52,638 bases of DNA from Caryophanales bacterium (GTDB lineage: Bacteria; Bacillota; Bacilli; Exiguobacteriales; Exiguobacteriaceae): contig CABIYO010000017.1 in NCBI GenBank assembly GCA_902362975.1, positions 1-52,638 on the forward strand. Direction: 5' to 3'. The translations under genes and the position numbers were made by a program. Position 1 is the first letter of the stretch. Every line of letters starts with the position of its first letter. This document shows, piece by piece, positions 24,935-34,112 of this stretch. The notes below the pieces were generated by a model. The model was not told the origin of the DNA. It searched no databases and saw nothing but the letters and a program-made list of their open reading frames with translations.

Positions 24935-27900
24935 ATGAAGAAGTGGTTGGCTCAATTGATCATCATCATATTATTAGTGCATTCATTGCCTTATTCAGGA
25001 TTTGCAGTGGAAGACATGGAGCCTCCTGAACTAGTCAGCTACACGATTGAGTCAGGGGAATACACGGTGGGGGACACTGTGAATGTGGAGGTGATTACGA
25101 AAGACCAGTCACCGCTGTCCTATGTCTTTTTACGATTGAAGAAGCCGATCACTGGAGGTTCTCAGACAGTGTTTTTCAATCATGTCGGAGACGGAGTGTA
25201 TCGCGGGACGTTCACCATTGAAGAAGGGATGGAGAGCGGACATTACGTTATGAATTCTGTCTATCTCGAGGATGTGCGCGGAAATGATCGTACCATCTAT
25301 CGGGATGCGGAGGATACTCAAGGGTTTAATGTGTATGGAACGACGGTTGATATGACAGCACCAGAACTAGTCAGTTACACGATTGAGTCTGGAGAATTCA
25401 CGGTCGGGGACAAGGTGAATGTGGAGGTCGTTACGAAAGACCAGTCACCGCTCTCCTATGTTTTCTTGCGATTGAAGAAGCCAATCACCGGGGGTTCTCA
25501 GACGGTTTATTTTAATCATGTCGGAGACGGGGTGTATCGCGGGACGTTCACCATTGAAGAAGGGATGGAAAGCGGACATTACGTTATGAATTCTGTCTAT
25601 CTCGAGGATGTGCGCGGAAATGATCGTACCATCTATCGGGATGCGGAGGATACTCAAGGGTTTAATGTGTATGGAACGATGGTTGATATGACAGCACCAG
25701 AGCTAGTCAGCTACACAATCGAATCCGGAGAATTTACGGTCGGGGACAAGGTGGATGTGGAAGTGGTTACGAAAGACCAGTCACCGCTCTCCTATGTCTT
25801 TTTGCGATTGAAGAAGCCAATCAGCGGAGGTACTCAGACGGTTTATTTTAATCATGTTGGAGATGGAGTATATCGTGGGACGCTCACTTTTCAAGAAGGG
25901 ATGGAGAGCGGACGTTACGTCATGAGTTCTATCTATCTCGAGGATGTGCGCGGAAACGACCGCACCATCTATCGAGATGCGGAGGATACTCAAGGTTTTA
26001 CATTACGCTATTCTTCGTCTGATGCGATCAAACCAACCTTCGAAAAAATCGATTCGGCAACACTCGAACTCGATGAAGGTGACTTCCAATCCCTCACCAT
26101 CTTTGCGTCTGACGACTTGAAGCTAAAGTCAGTCGATGCCACGTTTGTGAACGAATTCAATGAAATCACGACATTATCAAGTACACATGTCACGTCAGAT
26201 GGATTTAACATGGAGCTGCCTCGTAGCGCATTCCCTAAAGAAGCAGCAACATGGAAACTCCAGTCCTTGCGTATTCAAGATATGAATGCGAATGAAACAA
26301 TCGTGACAGAAGGGTTACCTTTCACAGTTCAAACGCTCGCTCCAATCTCGCCTGTCGATGCTCGCATCGTTAAGTCAAATGAATCTTGGAGTTACACAAC
26401 GGTGAACCAGGATATTTACATCATGCCAGGTGCCACATTGACGCTCGGACAAGGGACTGTTCTTAACGGTAAGGTATATGTCGGTGGACGCTTACGAATG
26501 ACTGGGGGCGTGACGGCATACGGTCAGGTTCGTGGGACATATTTTATTAACGGATATTATATACCTTCTCAAGATGGGATGATTGTCATCTCAGGGTCGA
26601 ACAGTGTCTATTCGATGACTGCAACGAATCAATTATATGATACGTTACCATTCCGACTCGAAAACACACCTGTATTCGAACATGATGGACAGGTGTCGGT
26701 ATCGGGATCATTCATTCCATTGTCGACTCTCTACTTGAACGGAGAACCACTCCAAACGAAAGCGAACGGAACGTTTCGTGTCGAGTTGAAGACTCCGGAA
26801 GATCGGACGTTACGTTTCTCGATGACCGATGCTTACGGTAAGATTCACCGATGGTCATATCGAGTGTATAAGACGGACGTTCCAGTCGTAACTGTCACAC
26901 TCGACAGTGGTATCTATTTGAAAGGTCAGACGGTTGGATTGACGGCGACCGATGGAACGATTCATGTCACTCGCAACAATCAAGCATCTGTTTATGAAGG
27001 TCCCTTCACGCTCAATGAGACCGTGAGCCTCTCTGCTTATGCGAAGGATGAGATTGATCGTACATCTGAGACCGTATCCCATCGATATGAAGTCATGACG
27101 ATTGATCCTGTGACGAACCGAGATACGTCGATTCAAGGAACGGCTGAACCGGGGACACATGTGACATTGACACTCGGCGCAGACACATCTACAGTGACGA
27201 CCGATGAAACGGGTCGATTCGTCTTCGACGGCCTACAGTTAAACAATCAATCCACATTCTCAATCCAAGCGACTCACGGGATGCTGGCGAGTGACGTTTG
27301 GACGAAGTCAATTCAAGATGTGATTGCACCCATCGTGACAGGTGTGTCACATGACCATTTCTACGCTCAGCCTGTCTCGTTCACGTTCAATGAAGGGACA
27401 GCGACGTTGAATGGCAATGGTGTCACGTCGCCTGTCCGTGTTGAAACGGATGGAACCTATGAGTTAGTGGTTAAGGATGAAGCGAACAATCAAACAATCG
27501 TGCGTTTCACGTTGGATCAGCAAGCGCCTGTTTTGACAGGAGTACCGAACGGTTTGACCAATCAAATCGTGACACCGACCTTCAATGAAGGAGTAGCACT
27601 GTTGAATGGGAAATCGTTCACGTCAGGTCAATCGATTTCGACAGACGGAACGTATACGCTGATTGTTCGAGACAAAGCTGGAAATGAAACGAAGCAATCA
27701 TTCACGATTGATCGTACCGCGCCTGTCGTCAGCAATGTTCAAAACGGATCATTTAACCGAAATATTACTCCAGTCTTTGGAGAAGGAACCGCGACCTTGA
27801 ACGACAAACCGTTCACGAGTGGGACGGTCGTGTCGGAAGAAGGCGTCTATGAACTAGAGGTCAAGGATAAGGCAGGGAACGTCACAAAAATCACGTTCAC

Positions 27901-28990
27901 TATCGATAAGACAGCAGTCGAGGTTCAAGGTGTGACAGAAGCTGGCACGTACCCGTTCGCTCAACCAACATTTAGTGAGGGAGAGGCAATGCTGAACGGA
28001 AAACCGTTCACATCGGGTCAAGCTATCACAGCCGACGGAAACTATACACTAATCGTCACCGATCGAGCTGGAAATCAGACCTTCGTTCAATTCACGATTG
28101 ATGCGACACCTCCTGCAGTCAGTGGCTTCACGTCAGGAAAAGTCGCCTATCGAGAAGTGAAACCAACCTTTACAGAAGGGGCAGCAACATTGAACGGGAA
28201 GCCATTCCTTTCCGGGACAACGATTGCCACAGCAGGGAAGTATACGTTGGAGATTACAGATGAGCATGGGAACAAGCGGAGCGAAACGTTTACGATTGAT
28301 CGTACCTCCCCAGTCGTGACTGGGGTGACGCATCGTCAATTGACGAATAAAGATCTTGTCATCAAGTTCAATGAAGGAACGGCAACATTGAATGGAAAGC
28401 GGATCGCTAATCAGACGAAAGTGAGTACTTCTGGAGCTTATACACTTCGTGTGACGGATGCCGCTGGAAACATCACACAACTTACATTCATAATTGATAA
28501 GAAAGCACCTGCTCGACCGACCCTTCTCACGCTCACGAACAAATCGACTCGCGTGACGGGGAAAGCGGAAAAGGGTGCAATGGTGTACATTTACTACAAC
28601 AACCGCACGTATAAAGCGAAAGCAAGTAGTACGGGTGTGTATCGCTACGATATGAAGACGACAAAAGTCGGTGCAACCGTATCGGTTCGCGCGTTAGACG
28701 CCGCCGGTAACCTTTCGCCGCTCACGTCGCTACGTGTCCTCAACACGTTCCGTACGTTTTCTGTCAACCCGGTCCGAGCAAATCAGACTTACGTGACGGG
28801 TAAAGGGAACAAAGGGGCGACGGTTCAGGCATTTGTCGGAACGAAAGCCATCAGCAAGACCGCTAAAGTCGATTCCCGTGGAAATTATAAATTCGTGATT
28901 CCACGTCAGAAATCAGGCGTGACGGTCACAGTGAAGATGAAACAGAGTGGGTATCAAGATCTGAAGAAGACGACAAAGGTCGTCCGCTAA
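24935..28990 (+). CDS. Giant secreted repeat protein (Ig-like surface protein)
   Basis: A 1351-residue exported protein. Signal peptide: MKKWLAQLIIIILLVHSLPY, cleavage near GFAVED. Residues about 27-355 are three nearly identical 112-residue repeats (LVSYTIESGE, QSPLSYVFLRLKKP, DAEDTQGF). A linker domain to about 480 follows, then a beta-helix-like segment (ATLTLGQGTVLNGKVYVGGR) and a region to about 800. Six copies of a roughly 65-residue Ig-like unit (FxEGxAxLNG, TYTLxVxDxAGN) reach about 1190, and two further Ig-like units end the protein. No LPXTG motif, S-layer or choline-binding repeat is seen, so it is released or held by unknown contacts. An adhesin or matrix protein is plausible. Promoter resembles that of locus 1. 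Confidence 0.9.
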   Translation: MKKWLAQLIIIILLVHSLPYSGFAVEDMEPPELVSYTIESGEYTVGDTVNVEVITKDQSPLSYVFLRLKKPITGGSQTVFFNHVGDGVYRGTFTIEEGMESGHYVMNSVYLEDVRGNDRTIYRDAEDTQGFNVYGTTVDMTAPELVSYTIESGEFTVGDKVNVEVVTKDQSPLSYVFLRLKKPITGGSQTVYFNHVGDGVYRGTFTIEEGMESGHYVMNSVYLEDVRGNDRTIYRDAEDTQGFNVYGTMVDMTAPELVSYTIESGEFTVGDKVDVEVVTKDQSPLSYVFLRLKKPISGGTQTVYFNHVGDGVYRGTLTFQEGMESGRYVMSSIYLEDVRGNDRTIYRDAEDTQGFTLRYSSSDAIKPTFEKIDSATLELDEGDFQSLTIFASDDLKLKSVDATFVNEFNEITTLSSTHVTSDGFNMELPRSAFPKEAATWKLQSLRIQDMNANETIVTEGLPFTVQTLAPISPVDARIVKSNESWSYTTVNQDIYIMPGATLTLGQGTVLNGKVYVGGRLRMTGGVTAYGQVRGTYFINGYYIPSQDGMIVISGSNSVYSMTATNQLYDTLPFRLENTPVFEHDGQVSVSGSFIPLSTLYLNGEPLQTKANGTFRVELKTPEDRTLRFSMTDAYGKIHRWSYRVYKTDVPVVTVTLDSGIYLKGQTVGLTATDGTIHVTRNNQASVYEGPFTLNETVSLSAYAKDEIDRTSETVSHRYEVMTIDPVTNRDTSIQGTAEPGTHVTLTLGADTSTVTTDETGRFVFDGLQLNNQSTFSIQATHGMLASDVWTKSIQDVIAPIVTGVSHDHFYAQPVSFTFNEGTATLNGNGVTSPVRVETDGTYELVVKDEANNQTIVRFTLDQQAPVLTGVPNGLTNQIVTPTFNEGVALLNGKSFTSGQSISTDGTYTLIVRDKAGNETKQSFTIDRTAPVVSNVQNGSFNRNITPVFGEGTATLNDKPFTSGTVVSEEGVYELEVKDKAGNVTKITFTIDKTAVEVQGVTEAGTYPFAQPTFSEGEAMLNGKPFTSGQAITADGNYTLIVTDRAGNQTFVQFTIDATPPAVSGFTSGKVAYREVKPTFTEGAATLNGKPFLSGTTIATAGKYTLEITDEHGNKRSETFTIDRTSPVVTGVTHRQLTNKDLVIKFNEGTATLNGKRIANQTKVSTSGAYTLRVTDAAGNITQLTFIIDKKAPARPTLLTLTNKSTRVTGKAEKGAMVYIYYNNRTYKAKASSTGVYRYDMKTTKVGATVSVRALDAAGNLSPLTSLRVLNTFRTFSVNPVRANQTYVTGKGNKGATVQAFVGTKAISKTAKVDSRGNYKFVIPRQKSGVTVTVKMKQSGYQDLKKTTKVVR
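25013..26000 (+). repeat. Three tandem 336-bp in-frame repeats
   Basis: The marker CTAGTCAG occurs at 25031, 25367 and 25703, exactly 336 bases apart. Copies 1 and 2 are nearly identical over long stretches; copy 3 has diverged more, mainly at silent sites and near its end. They encode the 112-residue repeats of the giant surface protein and can recombine to vary copy number. Confidence 0.92.
27380..28500 (+). repeat. Six diverged repeats of about 195 bp encoding Ig-like units
   Basis: The codons for F-x-E-G recur at about 27386, 27581, 27775, 27971, 28168 and 28368. Nucleotide identity is lower than in the 336-bp repeats, so they are older. Confidence 0.8.
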
Positions 28991-28996
28991 CCGAGG

Positions 28997-29030
28997 AGCA
29001 TCCTATCATGATGATAGGGTGCTTTCTATT
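28997..29030 (+). terminator. Terminator after the giant surface protein gene
   Basis: A 12-bp stem (28997-29008 with 29012-29023, one G-U pair) with a three-base loop, followed by TTCTATTTTTA. Confidence 0.8.
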
Positions 29031-29100
29031 TTTATACTTCTCAGCCTTTTAATTGGTTTATAATTACAATTGACGAGACTACTGTTGTGAGGGTGAATGT

Positions 29101-30285
29101 ATGAGTCCTGTGATGATCGGAACGGCTTTATTGTTAATTTGTTTACCTTTGAGTTGTCTGTTAGGCATGCGCGCCTTTCAGATGTTTCGGATTCACACGC
29201 GCTTACGTGCCGGCTTGTTCTCAGTCCGTCATGCGTTACGTGCTGCGAAACATCACCCTGGTCGTCAGTTTGACATACTCGATCCCATTTATCGCGGGGT
29301 CGTCTTTCAGCTCAATGGACGAAATTTGATGAAACGTCATCAACTTGAACAAGCCATCAATGACGAGCTGAATCGTATACTAAAATACGGCTGGCTGTCA
29401 TCGTTTGCTCTATTTGGAAGATGGGCATTGACTGTGATTTTCCTCGCAATTGCCGGTGTGAGCGGAAACATCATCACGCAAGAAGCAAAATCGTTTAATA
29501 TGGCGAACTGGTTTGACCCTCAGCGAGTCGAAAGTGAGACGACGGTACTCGGTAAGACATTCAAGCTACCGTATGAAATCGATTCGCCGGAGACGCTTGG
29601 GACGGCCATCGCCTATCACATGACACGATTTGATGAAACATTCTCGCTTCCCTATACAGGGGACACGGGAGATATGCACCAGATGCTGGATGCCGCGTGG
29701 GACTGGATTGAGCGACATCATATTTACGTGTATCGCTTGTCGCGTGGAGGAGAAACAAAATGGGTTGAACAAAATGGTACTGTAACTCTGGAGATGACAC
29801 TCAACTATGACATGACCGCTTCTGAAGCGTCGAAAGTACAAGAACGTGTCGCCCATGTGATCCGTGATATGCCACAAAATCTGGACGAGGTCGGGAAGGT
29901 TAAATACGTCAATGATTATGTTGTCTCGCATACCGCCTACAATCTAGATAGTGAGGCGAGCCCATATACGCCGTACTCCATCTTGTTCAACGGGGAGGGA
30001 GTATGTGAAGGCTATGCACTGACGACGCTCTTATTGTTAGATGCGGCGGGTATCGAAGCGCGTTACATTTCTGGGGAAGTGCCAAGCGGTCTTCATGCAT
30101 GGAATCTGGTCCGCGTGAATAACGAATGGTACCATCTCGATACGACATGGAACGACCCGGTCCCGAATCAACCGGGGAACGGACGGGACGATTATTTTCT
30201 CGTTTCTGATGCGACGCTCCGAGCAGATCATACGTGGGAACCCGGTCATCATCCGGTGACGTCAGTTCATGATTATCAGCGATGA
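29101..30285 (+). CDS. Membrane-anchored transglutaminase-like protein
   Basis: A 394-residue protein with one membrane helix at the start (about 3-25), a cytoplasmic segment, a second helix at about 102-124, and an extracellular part. The C-terminal domain (about 250-385) is a transglutaminase/protease-like fold with the triad visible: Cys in GEGVCEGYALTTLLLLDAAG, His in GLHAWNLVRVN and Asp in WYHLDTTWNDP. The middle region (ETLGTAIAYHMTRFD) is not recognised. GTGAGGGTG precedes the ATG. Enzymes of this group crosslink or cleave proteins at the cell surface; the giant repeat protein upstream could be a substrate, which is only a guess from position. A strong terminator follows. Confidence 0.87.
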   Translation: MSPVMIGTALLLICLPLSCLLGMRAFQMFRIHTRLRAGLFSVRHALRAAKHHPGRQFDILDPIYRGVVFQLNGRNLMKRHQLEQAINDELNRILKYGWLSSFALFGRWALTVIFLAIAGVSGNIITQEAKSFNMANWFDPQRVESETTVLGKTFKLPYEIDSPETLGTAIAYHMTRFDETFSLPYTGDTGDMHQMLDAAWDWIERHHIYVYRLSRGGETKWVEQNGTVTLEMTLNYDMTASEASKVQERVAHVIRDMPQNLDEVGKVKYVNDYVVSHTAYNLDSEASPYTPYSILFNGEGVCEGYALTTLLLLDAAGIEARYISGEVPSGLHAWNLVRVNNEWYHLDTTWNDPVPNQPGNGRDDYFLVSDATLRADHTWEPGHHPVTSVHDYQR

Positions 30286-30317
30286 CGTGAGCAATCCAAT
30301 TGAATCAAAGTACCAGC

Positions 30318-30347
30318 AAAGTGAGGGGTTCGTCCCTCACTTTTTTT
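30318..30347 (+). terminator. Terminator after the transglutaminase-like gene
   Basis: AAAGTGAGGG at 30318-30327 pairs perfectly with CCCTCACTTT at 30334-30343 and runs into seven T residues. Confidence 0.9.
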
Positions 30348-30403
30348 GTTTTGTCTGTATGACTGAAATGAAAAAGAAGAAAGCGGAACGGCATCATGAC
30401 ATG

Positions 30404-30423
30404 ATGTTGCGAAAAAATGATAA
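30404..30423 (+). repeat. 20-bp repeat, copy 1 (leader of locus 2)
   Basis: ATGTTGCGAAAAAATGATAA is found here, in the leader before locus 2, and again at 38529-38548 at the end of a priming transferase gene, identical at all 20 bases and in the same orientation. The rest of the 30348-30526 leader shows no clear promoter. Confidence 0.6.
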
Positions 30424-30526
30424 ATCCTTCTCTCCAATTATCAAGATGAAGGGGGTAAGAAGGTACTACAGTTAACCGGCGCCTGATTTCGGTCATTTAA
30501 TCTGTCTGTAGGGAGGAAAAACCAAC

Positions 30527-31285
30527 ATGAAGGAACAAACGACGATCGTGGGCGATCTCGTGGAAGTTCTCAAGAAAAGTAAGAAATGGATGTTCGTGAG
30601 TATGGTTCTCGTCGGACTCCTTTCTTACTATGTGAGCACTTCATTCATCCAGCCGAAATATGAGGCGTCCACACAAGTGCTACTCGTTACACAACAAGAG
30701 GACAACCGCGTAGACAGTTCGGAAGTGTTATCCTCGCTCTCACTTGTCAATACGTATCGCGTCATCATGAAGAGTCCGGCTGTTCTTGAGAAAGTAAAAG
30801 AACAAGTGCCGGAAGCACCAGACCCAATCTCGGATGCGCTCACCGTAGAAAGTGAAGAGGAATCGCAAGTCATCAATGTGTTCGTCACCGCGAACGACCC
30901 GGTCGTGGCGGCGGAAACGGCCAATGTGATCAGTGAAGTGTTCGTTTCTGAGATTCCAGATTTGATGAACATCGATAACGTTCGAATTTTATCTCCAGCC
31001 GAAATTCCGGAGGCGCCTGTCTCACCGAACGTGCTGCTCAATACGGCGATCGGTCTATTCGCCGGATTCCTGTTGGGTGGATTCATCGGTCTGTTACGCC
31101 ACGTCTTTGATAAACGCATTCGGAACGAGCAAGAAGCGGAACGGTTGTTAGACTTGCCGGTCATTGGATCGATTCCGGCAATCGAACGCCGGGATTTGAA
31201 AACGAAAAATGTGAAAGATGCGACAACCCAAGTGAAAGGAGACGTTTCGCATGTTCGGTCGAAAAAAGAACGCCAATCGTCTTGA
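30527..31285 (+). CDS. YveK/CpsC-type chain-length determinant and kinase activator, locus 2
   Basis: A 252-residue paralogue of the protein at 7774: membrane helices at about 23-45 and 172-194, an extracellular Wzz domain (YEASTQVLLVTQQED, LVNTYRVIMKSPAVLEKV), the Pro-rich APVSPNVLLN and a cytoplasmic tail (RRIRN-type, RLLDLPVIGSIPAIERRD) that activates the partner kinase. GGGAGG precedes the ATG. Its last 35 bases overlap the kinase gene, giving an unusually long basic tail (VRSKKERQSS) encoded by the overlap. First gene of the second polysaccharide locus. Confidence 0.93.
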   Translation: MKEQTTIVGDLVEVLKKSKKWMFVSMVLVGLLSYYVSTSFIQPKYEASTQVLLVTQQEDNRVDSSEVLSSLSLVNTYRVIMKSPAVLEKVKEQVPEAPDPISDALTVESEEESQVINVFVTANDPVVAAETANVISEVFVSEIPDLMNIDNVRILSPAEIPEAPVSPNVLLNTAIGLFAGFLLGGFIGLLRHVFDKRIRNEQEAERLLDLPVIGSIPAIERRDLKTKNVKDATTQVKGDVSHVRSKKERQSS

Positions 31286-31949
31286 TTATAAAAAACGGGA
31301 TCTCGTCACGTTGGCGAATCCGAGGTCACCGATCTCTGAACAATACCGGACGATTCGGACCAATCTGGAGTTCATGTCCGTCGGTCATACATTACAGATG
31401 ATCACCATCACATCCGCCTCGTCCGGGGAAGGGAAGTCGACCACGGCGGCGAACCTAGGGGTCGTCTATGCGCAACTCGGAAAAAATGTCGTCATCCTCG
31501 ATTGTGATATGCGCAAACCGACGACACACCAAACGTTCCAGTTGTCAGCCCATGCGGGACTATCTACCGTATTGGCCGGTCGGGTCACGCTCGAACATGC
31601 CCTCCAAAAAACGGATATCCCGCACTTGACCTTGCTTGCGGCCGGTCCAATCCCACCAAATCCGACCGAGTTGATTGCCTCGTCACACATGACGGACCTT
31701 CTCAGTGATTTGCGTGAGCAGTTTGATATCGTGATCGTCGATACGCCTCCGATGATGCACGTCGCCGATGCTCGATTATTGGCCAACGTATCCGATGGGA
31801 CGATTCTCGTGATCGGCTGCGAGAACTCAGACCGTCAGCTCGTCCTGAAGGCGAAAGAGCAACTCGAACGGACCGGATCACGACTTCTCGGACTCGTCCT
31901 CAACAAGCGTTCTTCTCGTGATACGAACACCTACTACGTATACGGGTGA
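31251..31949 (+). CDS. CpsD/YwqD-type bacterial tyrosine (BY) kinase, locus 2
   Basis: A 232-residue BY-kinase: Walker A SASSGEGKSTTAANLG at about 52-67, Walker A-prime VVILDCDMRKPT and Walker B IVIVDTPP. The C-terminus SRDTNTYYVYG carries three tyrosines, fewer than the locus 1 kinase (DDYYYYYAYE). ATG is preceded by AAAGGAG inside the activator gene. There is no phosphatase gene in this locus, so the PHP enzyme at 9221 probably dephosphorylates it as well. Confidence 0.94.
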   Translation: MFGRKKNANRLDYKKRDLVTLANPRSPISEQYRTIRTNLEFMSVGHTLQMITITSASSGEGKSTTAANLGVVYAQLGKNVVILDCDMRKPTTHQTFQLSAHAGLSTVLAGRVTLEHALQKTDIPHLTLLAAGPIPPNPTELIASSHMTDLLSDLREQFDIVIVDTPPMMHVADARLLANVSDGTILVIGCENSDRQLVLKAKEQLERTGSRLLGLVLNKRSSRDTNTYYVYG

Positions 31950-31959
31950 GGTGTCGGAC

Positions 31960-33174
31960 ATGAATATTCTACACATCAATGCCATCAACGAAGTGAAAAG
32001 CACCGGTCGGATGTGTAAAGAGCTCGCATCCGTTCATGCCTCTTACGGACACCACGTCCGAATCGCCCATGCGACCGGACCAGTGACCGAGACGAGTGTG
32101 GTAGTTGGACAGGCGTGGGAAACGAAGCGACATGCGCTCCACGCACGCGTGACGGGGCGTCAAGGATATACGTCCAAACGGTCGACCGCTGACTTGATCG
32201 CCTTCATGGACAGCTTCCGGCCGGACGTGGTTCACCTTCATAATCTTCACGCCAATTACCTTCATCTCCAGACGTTGTTTGAGTATTTGGCGAAGCGGGA
32301 CATCGCCACCGTCATGACGCTTCACGACTGCTGGCTATTCACCGGGAAATGCACGCACTACACGGCGGTCGGGTGTGAGCGCTGGAAGGACGGGTGTGGA
32401 CAGTGCCCGCTCTTAAAAGAAGACATCCCGAGCTGGTTTTTAGATCGGACCGGCGAGATGTTGGCGGACAAGCGACAATGGTTCGATGCTATCCCTCGCT
32501 TGGCAGTAGTCGGCGTGTCGGATTGGATCACAATGGAAGCCCACTTCTCGATTTTGCAACATGCGTCCGTTATTCGTCGCATCCACAACTGGGTCGATTT
32601 GGAGACGTTCACACCGAGAGAGCCAGGCCCACTTCGAGCACACCTCGGATTGACGGGACAACACATTCTTCTCGGGGTGGCGAGCCATTGGACCGAGGCG
32701 AAAGGACTGTCTGCCTTCATGGAGCTGGCCATGGCCAGACCGTCCGATCAAATCGTCTTAATCGGACAGATGCCAAAACAACATGACCTGCCGGTGAACG
32801 TCCTTCACATTCAAGAGACACATGACCCGAGCGAATTGGCTTCGTACTATGCCGCGGCAGACGTCTTGTTGAACCTGTCAGAGGAAGAATCATTCGGAAA
32901 CGTGACGGCAGAGGCGCTCGCATGCGGCACGCCAGTCCTCGTCCTCGATTCTACGGCCAGTCCGGAACTCGTGACCGAACGAACCGGCGTCGTCGTCGCC
33001 ACGCGATCGGTCAACGATGTGATGGACGGACTCGATCGACTCCATCACGCCTCGATCTCACGAATCGCTTGTGCGAACGAAGCGCGTCAACGGTTCGACT
33101 TATTCGACCGGGCAGAGGATTACCTGCACGTGTACGAGGAACTGCAAACCGAGAAAGTGAGGAACGCCTTATGA
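31960..33174 (+). CDS. GT4-family glycosyltransferase, locus 2
   Basis: A 404-residue GT-B fold enzyme. The N-terminal part has INEVKSTGRMCKEL, FRPDVVHLHNLHANYLHLQT and the Cys-rich HDCWLFTGKCTHYTAVGCER, CGQCPLL, a pattern found in one GT4 subgroup of capsule transferases. The donor site is EESFGNVTAEALACGTPVLV (Glu-x7-Glu). I start at ATG 31960, about eight bases after GAGGTG; the longer frame lacks a ribosome site. It overlaps the next gene by ATGA. Sugar specificity is unknown. Confidence 0.9.
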   Translation: MNILHINAINEVKSTGRMCKELASVHASYGHHVRIAHATGPVTETSVVVGQAWETKRHALHARVTGRQGYTSKRSTADLIAFMDSFRPDVVHLHNLHANYLHLQTLFEYLAKRDIATVMTLHDCWLFTGKCTHYTAVGCERWKDGCGQCPLLKEDIPSWFLDRTGEMLADKRQWFDAIPRLAVVGVSDWITMEAHFSILQHASVIRRIHNWVDLETFTPREPGPLRAHLGLTGQHILLGVASHWTEAKGLSAFMELAMARPSDQIVLIGQMPKQHDLPVNVLHIQETHDPSELASYYAAADVLLNLSEEESFGNVTAEALACGTPVLVLDSTASPELVTERTGVVVATRSVNDVMDGLDRLHHASISRIACANEARQRFDLFDRAEDYLHVYEELQTEKVRNAL

Positions 33175-34097
33175 CACCACTCGTATCCATCATCATCCCC
33201 GTCTATAACGGGGGCGCTTACTTACGGACCTGTATCGACAGCGCCTTGGCCCAAACGCATCCAGCGATTGAAGTGATCGTCGTCAACGACGGCTCGACCG
33301 ATGACGGGAAAACGGCGGCGATCGCCACAAGTTACGGCAAGCAAATTCGCTACGTGGAAAAGGAGAATGGGGGCGTCTCGAGTGCATTGAATCGTGGAAT
33401 TGAAGAGATGAACGGAGACTATTTCTCCTGGCTCAGCCACGATGACGTGTATGCGCCGACAAAGATCGAACGACAGCTCGCCGTATTGCGCGAGCAACAT
33501 CTCCCGATGAACCAGACAATCGTCGTCACGGGGACGGCGTTCATTGACGAAAAGGGGCAGGCGATTCGACGGGTTCAACGGAAAGCGAGCGGATTCTATT
33601 CGAGTCAAGACATATTCCGTCACTTGTTGTTGTCCTCGACTTTGAACGGATGCGCGCTCTTGATTCCGCGACAAGCGTTCGTACATCGGCGTTTCTCGCT
33701 AGAGGACCGCTTCATTCAAGACTGGATCTGCTGGGTCGAGTTGGCGCTCGACGGGTTTGACTTTTACGTCATGCGTGAGCCGCTCGTCTATTCACGGATT
33801 CACGGCGAGCAACAGACGAAAAAAATCGCACACCGGGCCACGATGGAATCGAATCGCTATCTGAAGCGGTTACTTCAGGACGTCGAGGTGCGTGATAACG
33901 GAGAGGAATTGACCGCCATCATTCTGAAGCACACGTTCAAGGAAAATGCGGCGGACGTACGGGAACAGTACTTAACGACACATGACGTGACTCGTTACTT
34001 TGGACCGCTGGAATATCGGTGGCTCCGCTGGAACGGCATCTTGTTTTCAAACCTGCTGTCACTTTATCGGGGGATGACCAATCTGATCTATCGCTAG
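33171..34097 (+). CDS. GT2-family glycosyltransferase, locus 2 (first)
   Basis: A 308-residue GT-A enzyme: VSIIIPVYNGGAYLRTCIDS, EVIVVNDGSTDDG, GGVSSALNRGIEEMNGDYFS and the metal-binding SHDD at about 94-97, which replaces the usual DSDD. QDWICWVELAL is the usual catalytic-region ED-x-x-x-W-like stretch. Translation starts at ATG 33171, overlapping the previous stop (ATGA), with GTGAGGAACG upstream. The longer in-frame extension is not supported. Substrate unknown. Confidence 0.9.
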   Translation: MTPLVSIIIPVYNGGAYLRTCIDSALAQTHPAIEVIVVNDGSTDDGKTAAIATSYGKQIRYVEKENGGVSSALNRGIEEMNGDYFSWLSHDDVYAPTKIERQLAVLREQHLPMNQTIVVTGTAFIDEKGQAIRRVQRKASGFYSSQDIFRHLLLSSTLNGCALLIPRQAFVHRRFSLEDRFIQDWICWVELALDGFDFYVMREPLVYSRIHGEQQTKKIAHRATMESNRYLKRLLQDVEVRDNGEELTAIILKHTFKENAADVREQYLTTHDVTRYFGPLEYRWLRWNGILFSNLLSLYRGMTNLIYR

Positions 34098-34112
34098 AAA
34101 GGAGGGATGGAG

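Noticed and set aside
25013..26000. Evenly spaced repeats that might be taken for a CRISPR array
   Set aside because: The units are 336 bp, contiguous and codon-preserving within one open frame; there are no short repeats with unique spacers.
30357..30475. Small open frame (start MTEMKKKKAERHH) in the leader of locus 2
   Set aside because: It has no ribosome site, begins in the tail of a terminator, and has unusual composition. Kept only as the site of the 20-bp repeat.
32922..33170. N-terminal extension of the GT2 gene in frame upstream of 33171
   Set aside because: It overlaps the real GT4 frame, is Arg-rich as expected for an out-of-frame shadow, and the GT2 motif starts right after ATG 33171.
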